64,000 bases of DNA from Treponema bryantii. GTDB lineage: Bacteria; Spirochaetota; Spirochaetia; Treponematales; Treponemataceae. Both the position numbers and the translations under genes were made by a program. Below the pieces are notes generated by a model, which was not told where the DNA came from, did not search any database, and saw only the letters and a list, made by a program, of their open reading frames with translations. The DNA lies in assembly GCF_900113965.1 (NCBI RefSeq), contig NZ_FORI01000006.1, positions 186,001 to 250,000 on the forward strand, in the 5' to 3' direction. Of the stretch, positions 6,719 to 15,583 are shown in pieces. Numbering within the stretch: position 1 is the first letter of the stretch; each line of letters starts with the position of its first letter.

Positions 6719-8137
6719 ATGTTTGAACAAATCCTTAACACAATTGATGACATTGTATGGGGAATCCCTACAATTGCTCTTATTCTGGTAACTGGTATCG
6801 TAATGACAATTGCCACACGCGGTATTCAGTTTACAAAGCTTGGCCGTGCTTTCAAAAGCATCTTCAAAGAAAACGAAGGTAAGGGAGAGCTTTCTGGCTT
6901 CTCTGCTCTTTGTACTGCACTTTCTGCAACTATCGGTACTGGTAACATTGTAGGTGTTGCTACTGCTATTCTTGCCGGTGGTCCTGGTGCTCTCTTCTGG
7001 ATGTGGGTTGCAGCTCTCCTTGGAACTGCTACAAAGTATGCTGAGTGTATGCTTTCTATTAAATACCGCGAGGTTAAGGAAGATGGTCACGTTCTTGGTG
7101 GACCATTCTATGTAATCGAAAAGGGTATGGGTAAAAACTGGAAGTGGCTTGCTATTCTGTTTGCTATTTTCGGAACTCTCGTAGGTCTTTTTGGTATCGG
7201 TACATTTACTCAGGTAAACGGTATTTGTGGTGCAGTTCAGAACGCATTCGATGCAAATAAAGAACATATTGCTTTCACACTTTTTGGAAATGATTATACA
7301 TGGGCTACAGTAATCGGTGGTGCAGTAATCACAATTGCTACAGCTCTCGTTGTAATTGGTGGTCTGAAACGTATCTCTAAGGTTGCAGAAAAGGTAGTTC
7401 CTGTAATGGCTATCATCTATGTATTCCTTGGTGTTTCTGTAATCATCATGAACGCTACAAGAGTACCAGCTGCTTTCGCTCTTATCTTCAAGGGTGCATT
7501 CGGTGTTGATACTGGTGTTAAGGCAATTGCAGGTGCTGCTGCCGGAACAATCATCCGCATGGCTATGCAGAAGGGTATTGCCCGCGGTATCTTCTCTAAT
7601 GAGGCTGGCCTTGGATCTGCTCCAATCGCCGCTGCTGCCGTTCAGACAGAAGAGCCTGTTGAGCAGGGTATGGTAAACATGACTGGTACAGTAATTGATA
7701 CTCTTATCATCTGTACAATGACTGGTCTTTCAATCGTTCTTGCTGGTGGTGATGTATGGAACTCTGGTGCAACTGGAGCTGCTCTTACTTCACGCGCTTT
7801 CTCTGCAATCCTCGGCGGTGACAACATTTCTGTTCAGTTCCTTCTCATGCTCTGTCTCGTATTCTTCGCTTTCACAACAATTCTTGGCTGGGACTACTAC
7901 TCAGAAAAATGTCTTGAATATTTGACTGGCGGAAACATGACTGTAGTTAAGGTTTACCGCTGGCTTTACATCATCGCTGTTGCTATCGGACCTTACATGA
8001 CAATTTCTGCAGTATGGACTATTGCTGATATCACTAATGGTTTGATGGCTATTCCTAACTGTATCTCTCTGATTGTTTTGAGCGGTCTTGTTGCTAAGGA
8101 AACTAAGGCTTACTTTGATAAGTATCCAACTCTCTAA
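6719..8137 (+). CDS. Sodium:alanine/glycine symporter (AGCS family)
   Basis: 472 residues, a typical AGCS length, hydrophobic throughout with about ten or eleven membrane segments. Family hallmarks include GIPTIALILVTGIVMT near the N-terminus, GFSALCTALSATIGTGNIVG (the conserved sodium/substrate motif) and FWMWVAALLGTATKYAE. Later come GIARGIFSNEAGLGSAPIAA and FAFTTILGWDYYSEKC. It imports alanine or glycine with Na+ across the inner membrane. The start at 6719 follows AAAGGATAAACAAAAAA. A glycine riboswitch and terminator directly upstream imply regulation by glycine. Monocistronic: a strong terminator follows at 8168. Confidence 0.95.
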   Translation: MFEQILNTIDDIVWGIPTIALILVTGIVMTIATRGIQFTKLGRAFKSIFKENEGKGELSGFSALCTALSATIGTGNIVGVATAILAGGPGALFWMWVAALLGTATKYAECMLSIKYREVKEDGHVLGGPFYVIEKGMGKNWKWLAILFAIFGTLVGLFGIGTFTQVNGICGAVQNAFDANKEHIAFTLFGNDYTWATVIGGAVITIATALVVIGGLKRISKVAEKVVPVMAIIYVFLGVSVIIMNATRVPAAFALIFKGAFGVDTGVKAIAGAAAGTIIRMAMQKGIARGIFSNEAGLGSAPIAAAAVQTEEPVEQGMVNMTGTVIDTLIICTMTGLSIVLAGGDVWNSGATGAALTSRAFSAILGGDNISVQFLLMLCLVFFAFTTILGWDYYSEKCLEYLTGGNMTVVKVYRWLYIIAVAIGPYMTISAVWTIADITNGLMAIPNCISLIVLSGLVAKETKAYFDKYPTL

Positions 8138-8167
8138 TTAACAATTCGGTCATAGAGATTTATAAAG

Positions 8168-8200
8168 ACGTCACTGCGGTAAACGTGGTGACGTTTTTTT
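8168..8200 (+). terminator. Intrinsic terminator after the AGCS symporter
   Basis: ACGTCAC pairs with GTGACGT around a 14-base loop, followed by T7. Confidence 0.88.
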
Positions 8201-8202
8201 AT

Positions 8203-8232
8203 TTGACGAATATTTTTCTACAAGGTTATAAT
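8203..8232 (+). promoter_or_regulatory. Promoter of lipoprotein 1
   Basis: -35 TTGACG (8203-8208), 18-bp spacer, -10 TATAAT (8227-8232). It is the counterpart of the poly-G promoter at 11403 but has no homopolymer. Confidence 0.7.
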
Positions 8233-8277
8233 AATAGAATAAAAACACAGCCAATATTCCGTAATAAGGAGAAGTCA

Positions 8278-10248
8278 ATGAAATTAAAGATTTCAGGATT
8301 GCTTTTGGTTGCTGCTTTATTGTTTGTTTCTTGCGGTAGTGCTACTCAAAGCGGCGAGGGCTCTATTACTTTAGATGCCGGTAAGGTTGCAAGATATCTT
8401 GGTCGTAGTATTACAGCTTCACAAGTTGTTAATTCATCTATCAACTTTAGTATTTCCGAAACAGATTACAAGTCTCTTGTTTCTTATGGAATGATAATCA
8501 AGGTTTCGACTTCTGGTGATTATTCTGAAAGTGTTGAAAAGCAATATACTAAGAAATTGGACGAGTGTGAGACAGAAGAAGAGATTTCTGCTGCAATGGA
8601 AGAGTTTTACGGTAATGCGTCGGGCTCTCCTGTTACCATAGAAGGCATTCCTATTGGTTCAAGAATCCGTGTAAATGTAAAACTAACCTTTGGTGAGATT
8701 TTAGATGAAGAAACTTTCCGTAAAATAATGCGTGAAAATGGTCTTCCTGAATCATACATAGAAACTGCCTTAGAATCTATGCGCAAACAAGTAGAAGAGA
8801 GTCAAATCTCCATAGACGGTTCTTCCGAACTATTTGTTGTAAAATCTGGGGTTAATCGTATAACCATAAAAGTGAATGGAGACGCAGGTTTTGGATTTGA
8901 TAATGAAGATGATGACGGAAATATAAACATTGTTTTATATACAAAAATAAGTGGAGCAAATAGTGGAAATGGGCTTTTTGTATATACTATGATTGATGAC
9001 CAACTTTCTAATGGTAATCAATATATAAATGGTGACTTTGTAGATTTTGGTACAACAAATGATGGTTATGTATATTATATAGTAAAAGAAAGCTCTCGTA
9101 ATTATCTATATAGAGTTAATCCACAAACAGAGCCTACACCGTATTATGTAACCAATAATATAACATCAAATTCACCAGGTATATATGTTGAAGAATCGAA
9201 AGATGTTGTGTTCTTTGGTGCACTTGATGAAAATTATTATTACATAGAAGACTGGCCATTATCTATCCCTGCGTTGACTATTAATCGAGTGGTAAAAGAT
9301 ACCAATGGAGACAATTATGAGTTTTGTTGGGATGGCGACGAAGATATTGATCCTGAAAACGGAGTTCAAGAATTTAGTAATATCTTTGATTTTGCAGTTA
9401 AGCTTGGAGAAAAAACAGAAACGGAAAACAATGGCCTAAAAACAGTTGTCTATAATGATTCAGCTATTTATATGGCGGCTTTGTTACGTACAGGAGATGA
9501 ATGGAGTGGATATACATGCAATATTGGTATAATCAAACTTCCTATGACATATACAATAAATCAAATTTCGACAAGTGAAATCGATACAACAATGATTATG
9601 GATAATGAAAATTTATCTTTCATTTATCTATCTAATGCCGGAGTAACATTACCATATGATGGATATAGTTCAAATTATTATACAGTGACTGATATGTATG
9701 TTACTGGGAATGAATTATATGTGTTAGTTTCAAGCAATACAATGATGCCTACGGAAGAGGGACCTGTTGAGTCGTATCCTTATGATTTTCCTGTTTATTC
9801 ATTTGGATCTATTGTAAAAGTCAATCTTTCGAATTTTTCAAATTCTGGAGTTACGCAGTATGGTTGTCCCGGAATAACGGAAATTCAAATGCCTCAAATA
9901 GATCAATATGATGGAACTGAAACTGGAAATATAATCAATTTTCAGATAAGACAGCCAGTTTCAGAGTTTGCAAATACCTTATTTAATCCAAGAAAAATTA
10001 TTGCAGTAAAACCAAAGGATCTTGTAATTGCTGATGATGGAATTATTTACTATAAGGATAATAATGATTTTTGCTATAGAAATATCGATAGAATGGTTGT
10101 TTTTTCTAAAAGAACATCTGAGTTAAAGGCATATACCTTAAATACAAGTGAAGTTATTCAGTTTGAAAAGAATGATACATCTGATATAACTTTTTCTATT
10201 CAAGGAACAGGTTATGCTTCTGGAGCACCTTGCCAATACAGACCATAA
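8278..10248 (+). CDS. Large surface or periplasmic lipoprotein, paralogue of the protein at 11464
   Basis: 656 residues from the ATG at 8278, chosen because AAGGAG lies 6 bp upstream and the frame opens into a lipoprotein signal (MKLKISGLLLVAALLFVSCG, lipid attachment at the Cys). The upstream in-frame extension to 8185 runs through the terminator and promoter and is rejected. After the lipobox comes GEGSITLDAGKVARYLGRSI, shared with the second lipoprotein; the C-terminal part (AVKPKDLVIADDGIIYYKD) is also shared. The middle contains repeated strands such as GYVYYIVKESSRNYLYRV that suggest a beta-propeller-like fold reporting values, but no catalytic motif is seen. Function unknown; probably envelope-located. 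Confidence 0.8.
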   Translation: MKLKISGLLLVAALLFVSCGSATQSGEGSITLDAGKVARYLGRSITASQVVNSSINFSISETDYKSLVSYGMIIKVSTSGDYSESVEKQYTKKLDECETEEEISAAMEEFYGNASGSPVTIEGIPIGSRIRVNVKLTFGEILDEETFRKIMRENGLPESYIETALESMRKQVEESQISIDGSSELFVVKSGVNRITIKVNGDAGFGFDNEDDDGNINIVLYTKISGANSGNGLFVYTMIDDQLSNGNQYINGDFVDFGTTNDGYVYYIVKESSRNYLYRVNPQTEPTPYYVTNNITSNSPGIYVEESKDVVFFGALDENYYYIEDWPLSIPALTINRVVKDTNGDNYEFCWDGDEDIDPENGVQEFSNIFDFAVKLGEKTETENNGLKTVVYNDSAIYMAALLRTGDEWSGYTCNIGIIKLPMTYTINQISTSEIDTTMIMDNENLSFIYLSNAGVTLPYDGYSSNYYTVTDMYVTGNELYVLVSSNTMMPTEEGPVESYPYDFPVYSFGSIVKVNLSNFSNSGVTQYGCPGITEIQMPQIDQYDGTETGNIINFQIRQPVSEFANTLFNPRKIIAVKPKDLVIADDGIIYYKDNNDFCYRNIDRMVVFSKRTSELKAYTLNTSEVIQFEKNDTSDITFSIQGTGYASGAPCQYRP

Positions 10249-10264
10249 TTAAAATCCATCAAAT

Positions 10265-10298
10265 GGGCGGGTGCTTTTAGTATCCCGCCTTTTTTTTT
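10265..10298 (+). terminator. Intrinsic terminator after lipoprotein 1
   Basis: GGCGGGTGC pairs with GTATCCCGCC around TTTTA, followed by T9. Confidence 0.9.
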
Positions 10299-10299
10299 C

Positions 10300-10327
10300 T
10301 TGTAATTTTTCAAGTGCGAAGTAAAAT
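10300..10327 (+). promoter_or_regulatory. Promoter of the glycosyltransferase gene
   Basis: -35 TTGTAA (10300-10305), 16-bp spacer, -10 TAAAAT (10322-10327), ending 8 nt before the ATG. No Shine-Dalgarno sequence, so the transcript may be leaderless. Confidence 0.5.
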
Positions 10328-10335
10328 TAATATAG

Positions 10336-11394
10336 ATGAACAAGAAAAAGAAAAGAATTGATATATCTGTTTGCATTCCGGTTTATAACACTGAAAGGTA
10401 TCTTTCGCAGTGTCTGGATAGTATTATAGCACAAAATTTTGAAGGCATGGTTGAAGTGCTTGTTTTAAGTGATGCGAGTCCAGGAAAGGATGATCAAGGG
10501 CGTAGTGCAGAAAAAATTGTAAAGGAATTTAAGAAGAAGGTACGAAATAAGTTTAGACTGACAGGATCTTCGTTTGGAGTAACAAAGAGGGCTTTTGTGT
10601 CAACTATTTCAGTTCGCTATTTACAGAATTCTCAGACCCTTGCACTTATTGAAACCAGACGTAGGTTGGTGAATGAAGCGAGTGGACAATATATTTATAT
10701 GCTTGATTCTGATGATTTTTTGCCTCAGGGTGCTCTTGCAGTTCTTTATAAGACAGCAGTTGTAAATGATACAGATATTGTTCAAGGGGACTGTTTTACT
10801 CTGGATGCAGAAGGAAAAAAACATGTTGAGAGTAGTAATGAGTTTCATCCTTATGAAGGTAAATTAGAAGGAAAAGATATATTTGAAGGTTGTTTTCTAG
10901 TACATAAATATCGCCCAGTTATTACAGCAAAGTTAATTCGATTGGATGTGTACCAAAAAGCTTTTACAGAAATTCCTTATATACGAGTGCATATGGCAGA
11001 AGAAGTGATTCAATATTTTTTTATTGCATTGCTTTCTAAGAAGTATGTTGGAATAAAAGAGCCGGTATATAATTACAGAATTGGTGTCGGCATTACGACA
11101 AGAAATATTTTTGATATTGAAGAGTGGCGTAAAATTTGTTCAACTGCATCTGTAATTACAGCGCTTTATGCTTGGGTTGAAGAAAAGAAACTAGTAACGG
11201 GAAATAATCCTCTTGATGAAGAAGAGATGACTGCCTTACAAAAAATTGCAAAAGCGTATTGCATAGATAATGTAAAACAGTTGCGAAATAATGTTGTACC
11301 AGATCTTTACGACGATGCTCATAAAATGCTCTGTGATTACTGGGGTGAAGAAGCTGTTAAAAATACTGAAGAATTCTTAGATAGAAATAAATAA
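10336..11394 (+). CDS. Family 2 glycosyltransferase
   Basis: 352 residues. The GT-A fold opening ISVCIPVYNTERYLSQCLDS is followed by VLVLSDASPGKD and, at about 125-130, IYMLDSDDFLPQG, whose DSDD is the metal/nucleotide-sugar DxD motif. This family moves sugars from nucleotide donors onto glycans, lipids or proteins at the cytosolic membrane face. The C-terminal third (EEVIQYFFIALLSKKYVG onward) resembles the acceptor region of capsule/LPS-type enzymes. It sits between two paralogous lipoproteins and has its own promoter, which suggests a role in surface glycoconjugates or in modifying those lipoproteins; that link is inference. Confidence 0.88.
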   Translation: MNKKKKRIDISVCIPVYNTERYLSQCLDSIIAQNFEGMVEVLVLSDASPGKDDQGRSAEKIVKEFKKKVRNKFRLTGSSFGVTKRAFVSTISVRYLQNSQTLALIETRRRLVNEASGQYIYMLDSDDFLPQGALAVLYKTAVVNDTDIVQGDCFTLDAEGKKHVESSNEFHPYEGKLEGKDIFEGCFLVHKYRPVITAKLIRLDVYQKAFTEIPYIRVHMAEEVIQYFFIALLSKKYVGIKEPVYNYRIGVGITTRNIFDIEEWRKICSTASVITALYAWVEEKKLVTGNNPLDEEEMTALQKIAKAYCIDNVKQLRNNVVPDLYDDAHKMLCDYWGEEAVKNTEEFLDRNK

Positions 11395-11402
11395 TTGTCA
11401 GT

Positions 11403-11431
11403 TTGACGGAAATATGCGGGGGGGGTATAAT
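11403..11431 (+). promoter_or_regulatory. Promoter with G8 homopolymer in the spacer (candidate phase-variable switch)
   Basis: -35 TTGACG (11403-11408) and -10 TATAAT (11426-11431) have a 17-bp spacer whose last eight bases (11418-11425) are all G. Slippage in the G tract would change the -35/-10 spacing one base at a time and so switch promoter strength. The regulated gene is the lipoprotein starting at 11464. Confidence 0.75.
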
Positions 11432-11463
11432 AGAAGAAAGTTGTTCTAAAGGTGATGAGTTTA

Positions 11464-13116
11464 ATGAAAAAGCACGTTTCTATTGTAATTTTTTTATTTT
11501 CACTTTTTCTTTCTTCATGTGGCGGTATTACAGAAACAGGAGAAGGTTCAATTTCTTTTGATGCAGGACAGATAAGCAGGACTCTGACGCGCAATGTGAC
11601 TGAAGATGAAAAAGATTCATTAATAACTCTGGAGCTTGCTACAATTGGAGATTATGTAACAAGTGTTAAAAAGACCTTTACGCGAAAAGATGAAAATCCT
11701 ACAGTTACATTAGATAATATTCCTGTTGGTTCACAAATCAGAGTAAAGGTAATTCTTTTTTATGGGCCAGCTGAAAAGCAGAAAATTTTAGAAGGTCTTT
11801 CTGATGAGTTTACTGTAATGCGTGGTGAAAACAAAGTTACAGTTAAGCTTAAAGGAAGTGGAAACGGCAATAACGACGAGGAAGTTTCCACAGATATTAT
11901 TCTTTACAATAAGGTTGATCCTGGTGAAGACCCGAATGTAACTGAAGCAAATTATGCTCTTTACAGATTCAATAATGCTGTTTATTCTGGACAAACAAAT
12001 CAAACTCCAAAGAATGCTTATTCCCAGAGCTCAAAATTTACAGACTTTGTGGTAGGTTTAGATAATAAGATTTATTATACAAATGGAAGCGACCTTTATT
12101 GCGATAATGAAAGAATTGCGGAAATAGCTTTAGATAGTCATTATGATCCTGCATATCCATCAAATATTTGTATATCAGATAATGCCAAGGCTTTATTTTA
12201 TATGGATGGACAAACTGAATATAGCCTTACTTTTGGTGCTTATGACTTAGAATATGGAGTAAATTCAAATGCTGTAGATTATGATCATTATGATATAACA
12301 GAATATACTTGTTATGTTATCAGATATACTGTATCGCTTGTTTATGAAGGGGAAACACAATCTGAAGGAACAGTTGTAAAGACATATAAAGGTTTTCTAT
12401 ATCTTTATTGTGGAACCTTCAATAATAAAAAAACATTTATGAAAGTTCCAATGACGTATGAAAAAATTGTTGATACAAGTGAAAATACAAAAGCTGTTTC
12501 AATATCATTCGATGGCGAAGGTCCGGAATATTTTGATTTAGATGATTATTTTCCAGAATTTACGTCTTATGATATGACAGATATGACTATTCAGGATGGA
12601 GTTTTGTATGCACTTTTGAATTATAGATCAATTCAAACATCTGCTTCATTTAACAGTGATTTAACAGTCAGTATAAAGAGCGCTATTATTACGATTGATC
12701 TTGATGACTTTGGAGCTGGATGTGCTGTTATTGGACAAATGCAAACAAGTTCAGATGAAGATATAATCAATTTGCTGACTTTAGGGACTACTGGTCATTA
12801 TGGTAAATTTATGCAGCCTGAGAACGAGAACGGTTTATTTGGTTTACAAAAATTTGTAGCTGTAAAACCAAAGAAACTTGTGATGGCGGAAGATGGAATT
12901 TTCTTTTATAAAGATGGTGATGAGTATAAATATAAGAATATAAATAGAATCAGGGAGTATGATATAGAACATGATACTTTTGAGACCTATTCATTAAAAA
13001 CTAATACCCTGATAAATTTTGATAATGAAGAAGAAGGTGATTTAGTATTTAGATATAATACTGGCACTGCTAGTGATGAGTGGCACGATGCTGCAACATT
13101 TACAGAAGCCCAGTAG
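11464..13116 (+). CDS. Large lipoprotein, paralogue of the protein at 8278, behind a poly-G promoter
   Basis: 550 residues from the ATG at 11464, 7 bp after AAAGGTGAT; the upstream GTG/ATG codons overlap that site. The lipoprotein signal is MKKHVSIVIFLFSLFLSSCG, followed by GITETGEGSISFDAGQISRT, closely matching lipoprotein 1. The C-terminal block (VAVKPKKLVMAEDGIFFYKD) also matches its paralogue, while the middle is diverged and the protein is about 100 residues shorter. No enzyme motif. Its promoter carries G8 between -35 and -10, so expression may vary between cells, as expected for a surface-exposed antigen or adhesin. Surface exposure is inferred. Confidence 0.82.
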   Translation: MKKHVSIVIFLFSLFLSSCGGITETGEGSISFDAGQISRTLTRNVTEDEKDSLITLELATIGDYVTSVKKTFTRKDENPTVTLDNIPVGSQIRVKVILFYGPAEKQKILEGLSDEFTVMRGENKVTVKLKGSGNGNNDEEVSTDIILYNKVDPGEDPNVTEANYALYRFNNAVYSGQTNQTPKNAYSQSSKFTDFVVGLDNKIYYTNGSDLYCDNERIAEIALDSHYDPAYPSNICISDNAKALFYMDGQTEYSLTFGAYDLEYGVNSNAVDYDHYDITEYTCYVIRYTVSLVYEGETQSEGTVVKTYKGFLYLYCGTFNNKKTFMKVPMTYEKIVDTSENTKAVSISFDGEGPEYFDLDDYFPEFTSYDMTDMTIQDGVLYALLNYRSIQTSASFNSDLTVSIKSAIITIDLDDFGAGCAVIGQMQTSSDEDIINLLTLGTTGHYGKFMQPENENGLFGLQKFVAVKPKKLVMAEDGIFFYKDGDEYKYKNINRIREYDIEHDTFETYSLKTNTLINFDNEEEGDLVFRYNTGTASDEWHDAATFTEAQ

Positions 13117-13190
13117 TCGACTTGCCCCACTTCCTAAAAAGCCAATAATCTGATATATTCTAATTATCCCACTATATAAAGAGGTTAGAT

Positions 13191-14429
13191 ATGCCTTATA
13201 CAGAACCAACAAGTCTTGCGATTGTTGCGTGTCCTGGTGGCGAAGCTTTCGCCAATGAAGTCATAACGCACCTTAAACACATGTACAAACACCGCTTCAC
13301 TTTGAAGAACGATGTATTGTCAAAGCGTTATGAGCTGAGTAAAGAAGAGCTTGTGAACAGAATCAATCTGCAGAATGATTTGCAGACGTCTGATCTGTGC
13401 ATAAGAGGTGCTACGGATAAGTATAGACCGCCCGTATTCAAAGTAAACGCGCGCTTTACTTATTTTGCCAATGGTGAGGTGAAAACTGAATTGTTGGAAA
13501 CAGTCCGCGGAAAAGATGTTTTCATTTTCCAGGATGTTGAAAACCATGAGGTGCTTTCACTTAACGGTGGTGCAAACAAAGTTAAGATGACTGTAAATGA
13601 TCATCTTGTTTCACTACTCGTAACAATTGATGCTGTGCGAATTGCCGGTGCTGAAAAAATCACTCTGGTTGTTCCTGCATATCCATATGCACGTCAGCAT
13701 AAGAGAAAGGGCCGTGAAGGTCTTACTGCGAGTCTGCTTGCCCACATTTATGAAATGCAGGGTGTGGACAGAATCATCACTCTTGACCTGCATTCCCGTG
13801 AAATTGTAAATGCATTCTCATCTTGTAATCTTGATAACCTGCATGCAAGCTATCAGATTATTCGTGAATTGAGTAAGATTGTTGATTTGACTGGTAAAAC
13901 TGAAGATATGGTAATCGTATCTCCTGATACTGGTGCGATCGATAGAAATAAATTTTATGCCAGCGGTTTGAAGTTGCCGCTCGCTATGATCTATAAAGAG
14001 CGCGATTACTCTATTGTAACTCAGGACGCTCATTCTACTAACATTAAGTCTGTTAAGTTGCTTGGTGATGTTAAAGGTAAGGTTGCATTCCTTGCTGATG
14101 ATATGCTGGGTACTGGTGGAACTTTGCTTAAGGCTATGGAGTTCCTTAAGAACGAAGGTGCTACAAAAGTTATTTGTGCAATTTCGCTCCCATTCTTTAC
14201 AGGCGATGCTATTAAGAACTTTGATGAAGCTTATGAAAAGGGATTGTTCTACCGCATTATCGGTACTAACGCCGTTTATCACGAAGAGCTTCTTAAACGT
14301 GAATGGTATATCAGCACTGATGTAAGCGGTCTGTTTGCAAACGTAATTACCCGCATCCACTACAATCAGTCGCTGAGCGAACTGCTTGATAACCGTAACA
14401 TTATCGAGAAGGTCGTAAAGCACGAATAA
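13191..14429 (+). CDS. prs: Ribose-phosphate pyrophosphokinase (PRPP synthetase), long form
   Basis: 412 residues, about 100 longer than the common class I enzyme because of an N-terminal extension (1-90). Core motifs: VRGKDVFIFQDV, ALL-type segment VPAYPYARQHKRKGRE (catalytic flexible-loop region), RIITLDLHS, VSPDTGAIDR, and the PRPP-binding loop LADDMLGTGGT at about 301-311. It makes PRPP from ribose-5-phosphate and ATP for nucleotide, His and Trp synthesis. AGAGG lies 7 bp before the ATG. The stop overlaps the next start by one base (TAATG), so it is coupled to the FGGY-type kinase gene downstream. Confidence 0.92.
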   Translation: MPYTEPTSLAIVACPGGEAFANEVITHLKHMYKHRFTLKNDVLSKRYELSKEELVNRINLQNDLQTSDLCIRGATDKYRPPVFKVNARFTYFANGEVKTELLETVRGKDVFIFQDVENHEVLSLNGGANKVKMTVNDHLVSLLVTIDAVRIAGAEKITLVVPAYPYARQHKRKGREGLTASLLAHIYEMQGVDRIITLDLHSREIVNAFSSCNLDNLHASYQIIRELSKIVDLTGKTEDMVIVSPDTGAIDRNKFYASGLKLPLAMIYKERDYSIVTQDAHSTNIKSVKLLGDVKGKVAFLADDMLGTGGTLLKAMEFLKNEGATKVICAISLPFFTGDAIKNFDEAYEKGLFYRIIGTNAVYHEELLKREWYISTDVSGLFANVITRIHYNQSLSELLDNRNIIEKVVKHE

Positions 14430-15583
14430 TGTCTGACGCCATACTTTGTGTGGACATTGGGACGACCTCGCTTAAGGCGGCTCTTGTAACTGCTGATGGC
14501 GAGGTCGCTTCTTTTTGTTCCGTTCCAATTGAAGATTCTCCAAATCCTGCGGGCTCAAAAAACGAGTTTGCCGCAAGCCTCTGGTATGGTGCATTTTATC
14601 AGGCTGTGAAGGAACTGAAAAATCAGCTTCCTGTGACCACAATTGAAAAAATTGTGATTTCCGGTAATGGGCCTACTGTTGTTAGTGATAGCGGTTATAC
14701 GGTTTTCTGGAATGAAGATTTTTCTGATATAGAAATTCCTGATGATGCCGAAGTTCAAAAATCACTTTTTGTGCCAAAGCTTCTTGCTCTGAAAAAACGC
14801 GCTCCAAAAATCTATAAAAAATCCCGAAAGATTTTTTCTGGTCCTGAATATCTGATTTATGTTCTTACAGGCGCGGCTGTTACCATATTGCCCGAAGAAC
14901 GATTTAAGCCTGCATACTGGAATGAACAGGTTTGCAAAACTTGTGGAATTGATTATAAAAAGTTGCCGCCTTTTGTTGGAATAGGGAATGTTTGCGGCAC
15001 AATGCATAAACAGATTGCAGCAAAACTAAGTTGCTGCGGAACGAATCTCCGTTTTTCACTGAATTGTCAGGTAATCGCCGGTGGTCCTGACTTTATTGTG
15101 GCTCTTATTGGAACCGGAACTCTGCGGGCTGGACGCCTTTGCGACCGCTGCGGCAGTTCAGAAGGACTTAATTTTTGTACAGACCGGCCTGTTACCGGAG
15201 AAGACCTTAGGACTCTTCCTTCTGTAATTCCGGGGTTATGGAATGTTTCTTATTTGATTCCAGACAGCGGTGAGCTTTCTGAGGAAGAACGCTTGAATGC
15301 AGTAGAGAAAGGAATAAATACACTTAAAGCGGCAGCCAGTGCTGCGGGAATCAGTTTTCCTTCAGAAATGGCAGTTACCGGCGGGCAGACGAATGATGAA
15401 CTTCTGCTTAAAGAAAAAGCTCAGCGCCTTAATATGAAAATTCTTCGTCCCCGCGATAATCACTTTGTTCACAGTGAACTTTTGGGCGATGCCTGTGCCG
15501 GCTATTTAAACACCGGAAAGTATAGATCACTTCAGGAAGTGTCTGAGCATATTGTAAAACTGGAGCCTTATGAAAATCTATAA
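14429..15583 (+). CDS. FGGY-type carbohydrate kinase family protein
   Basis: 384 residues, shorter than classical FGGY kinases (about 500). The N-terminus AILCVDIGTTSLKAALV is the phosphate-1 ATPase motif of the actin/hexokinase/FGGY fold. KIVISGNGPTVV and AGGPDFIVALIGTGTLRAG correspond to the hinge and phosphate-2 regions, and EMAVTGGQTNDELLLKEKAQ to the adenosine motif near the C-terminus. It should phosphorylate a sugar or polyol, but the short central region prevents a substrate call. Translationally coupled to prs upstream, and overlaps the HAD phosphatase downstream by 14 bp, suggesting a small pentose-phosphate/nucleotide operon. Confidence 0.8.
   Translation: MSDAILCVDIGTTSLKAALVTADGEVASFCSVPIEDSPNPAGSKNEFAASLWYGAFYQAVKELKNQLPVTTIEKIVISGNGPTVVSDSGYTVFWNEDFSDIEIPDDAEVQKSLFVPKLLALKKRAPKIYKKSRKIFSGPEYLIYVLTGAAVTILPEERFKPAYWNEQVCKTCGIDYKKLPPFVGIGNVCGTMHKQIAAKLSCCGTNLRFSLNCQVIAGGPDFIVALIGTGTLRAGRLCDRCGSSEGLNFCTDRPVTGEDLRTLPSVIPGLWNVSYLIPDSGELSEEERLNAVEKGINTLKAAASAAGISFPSEMAVTGGQTNDELLLKEKAQRLNMKILRPRDNHFVHSELLGDACAGYLNTGKYRSLQEVSEHIVKLEPYENL

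Noticed and set aside
6653-7267. Minus-strand 204-residue ORF opposite the AGCS symporter
   Set aside because: It lies antisense to a clear gene, has low-complexity Ser/Thr/Asn/Lys-rich composition and no start signal.
13818-14423. Minus-strand 201-residue ORF opposite prs
   Set aside because: Shadow of the prs coding frame; no motif or ribosome-binding site.
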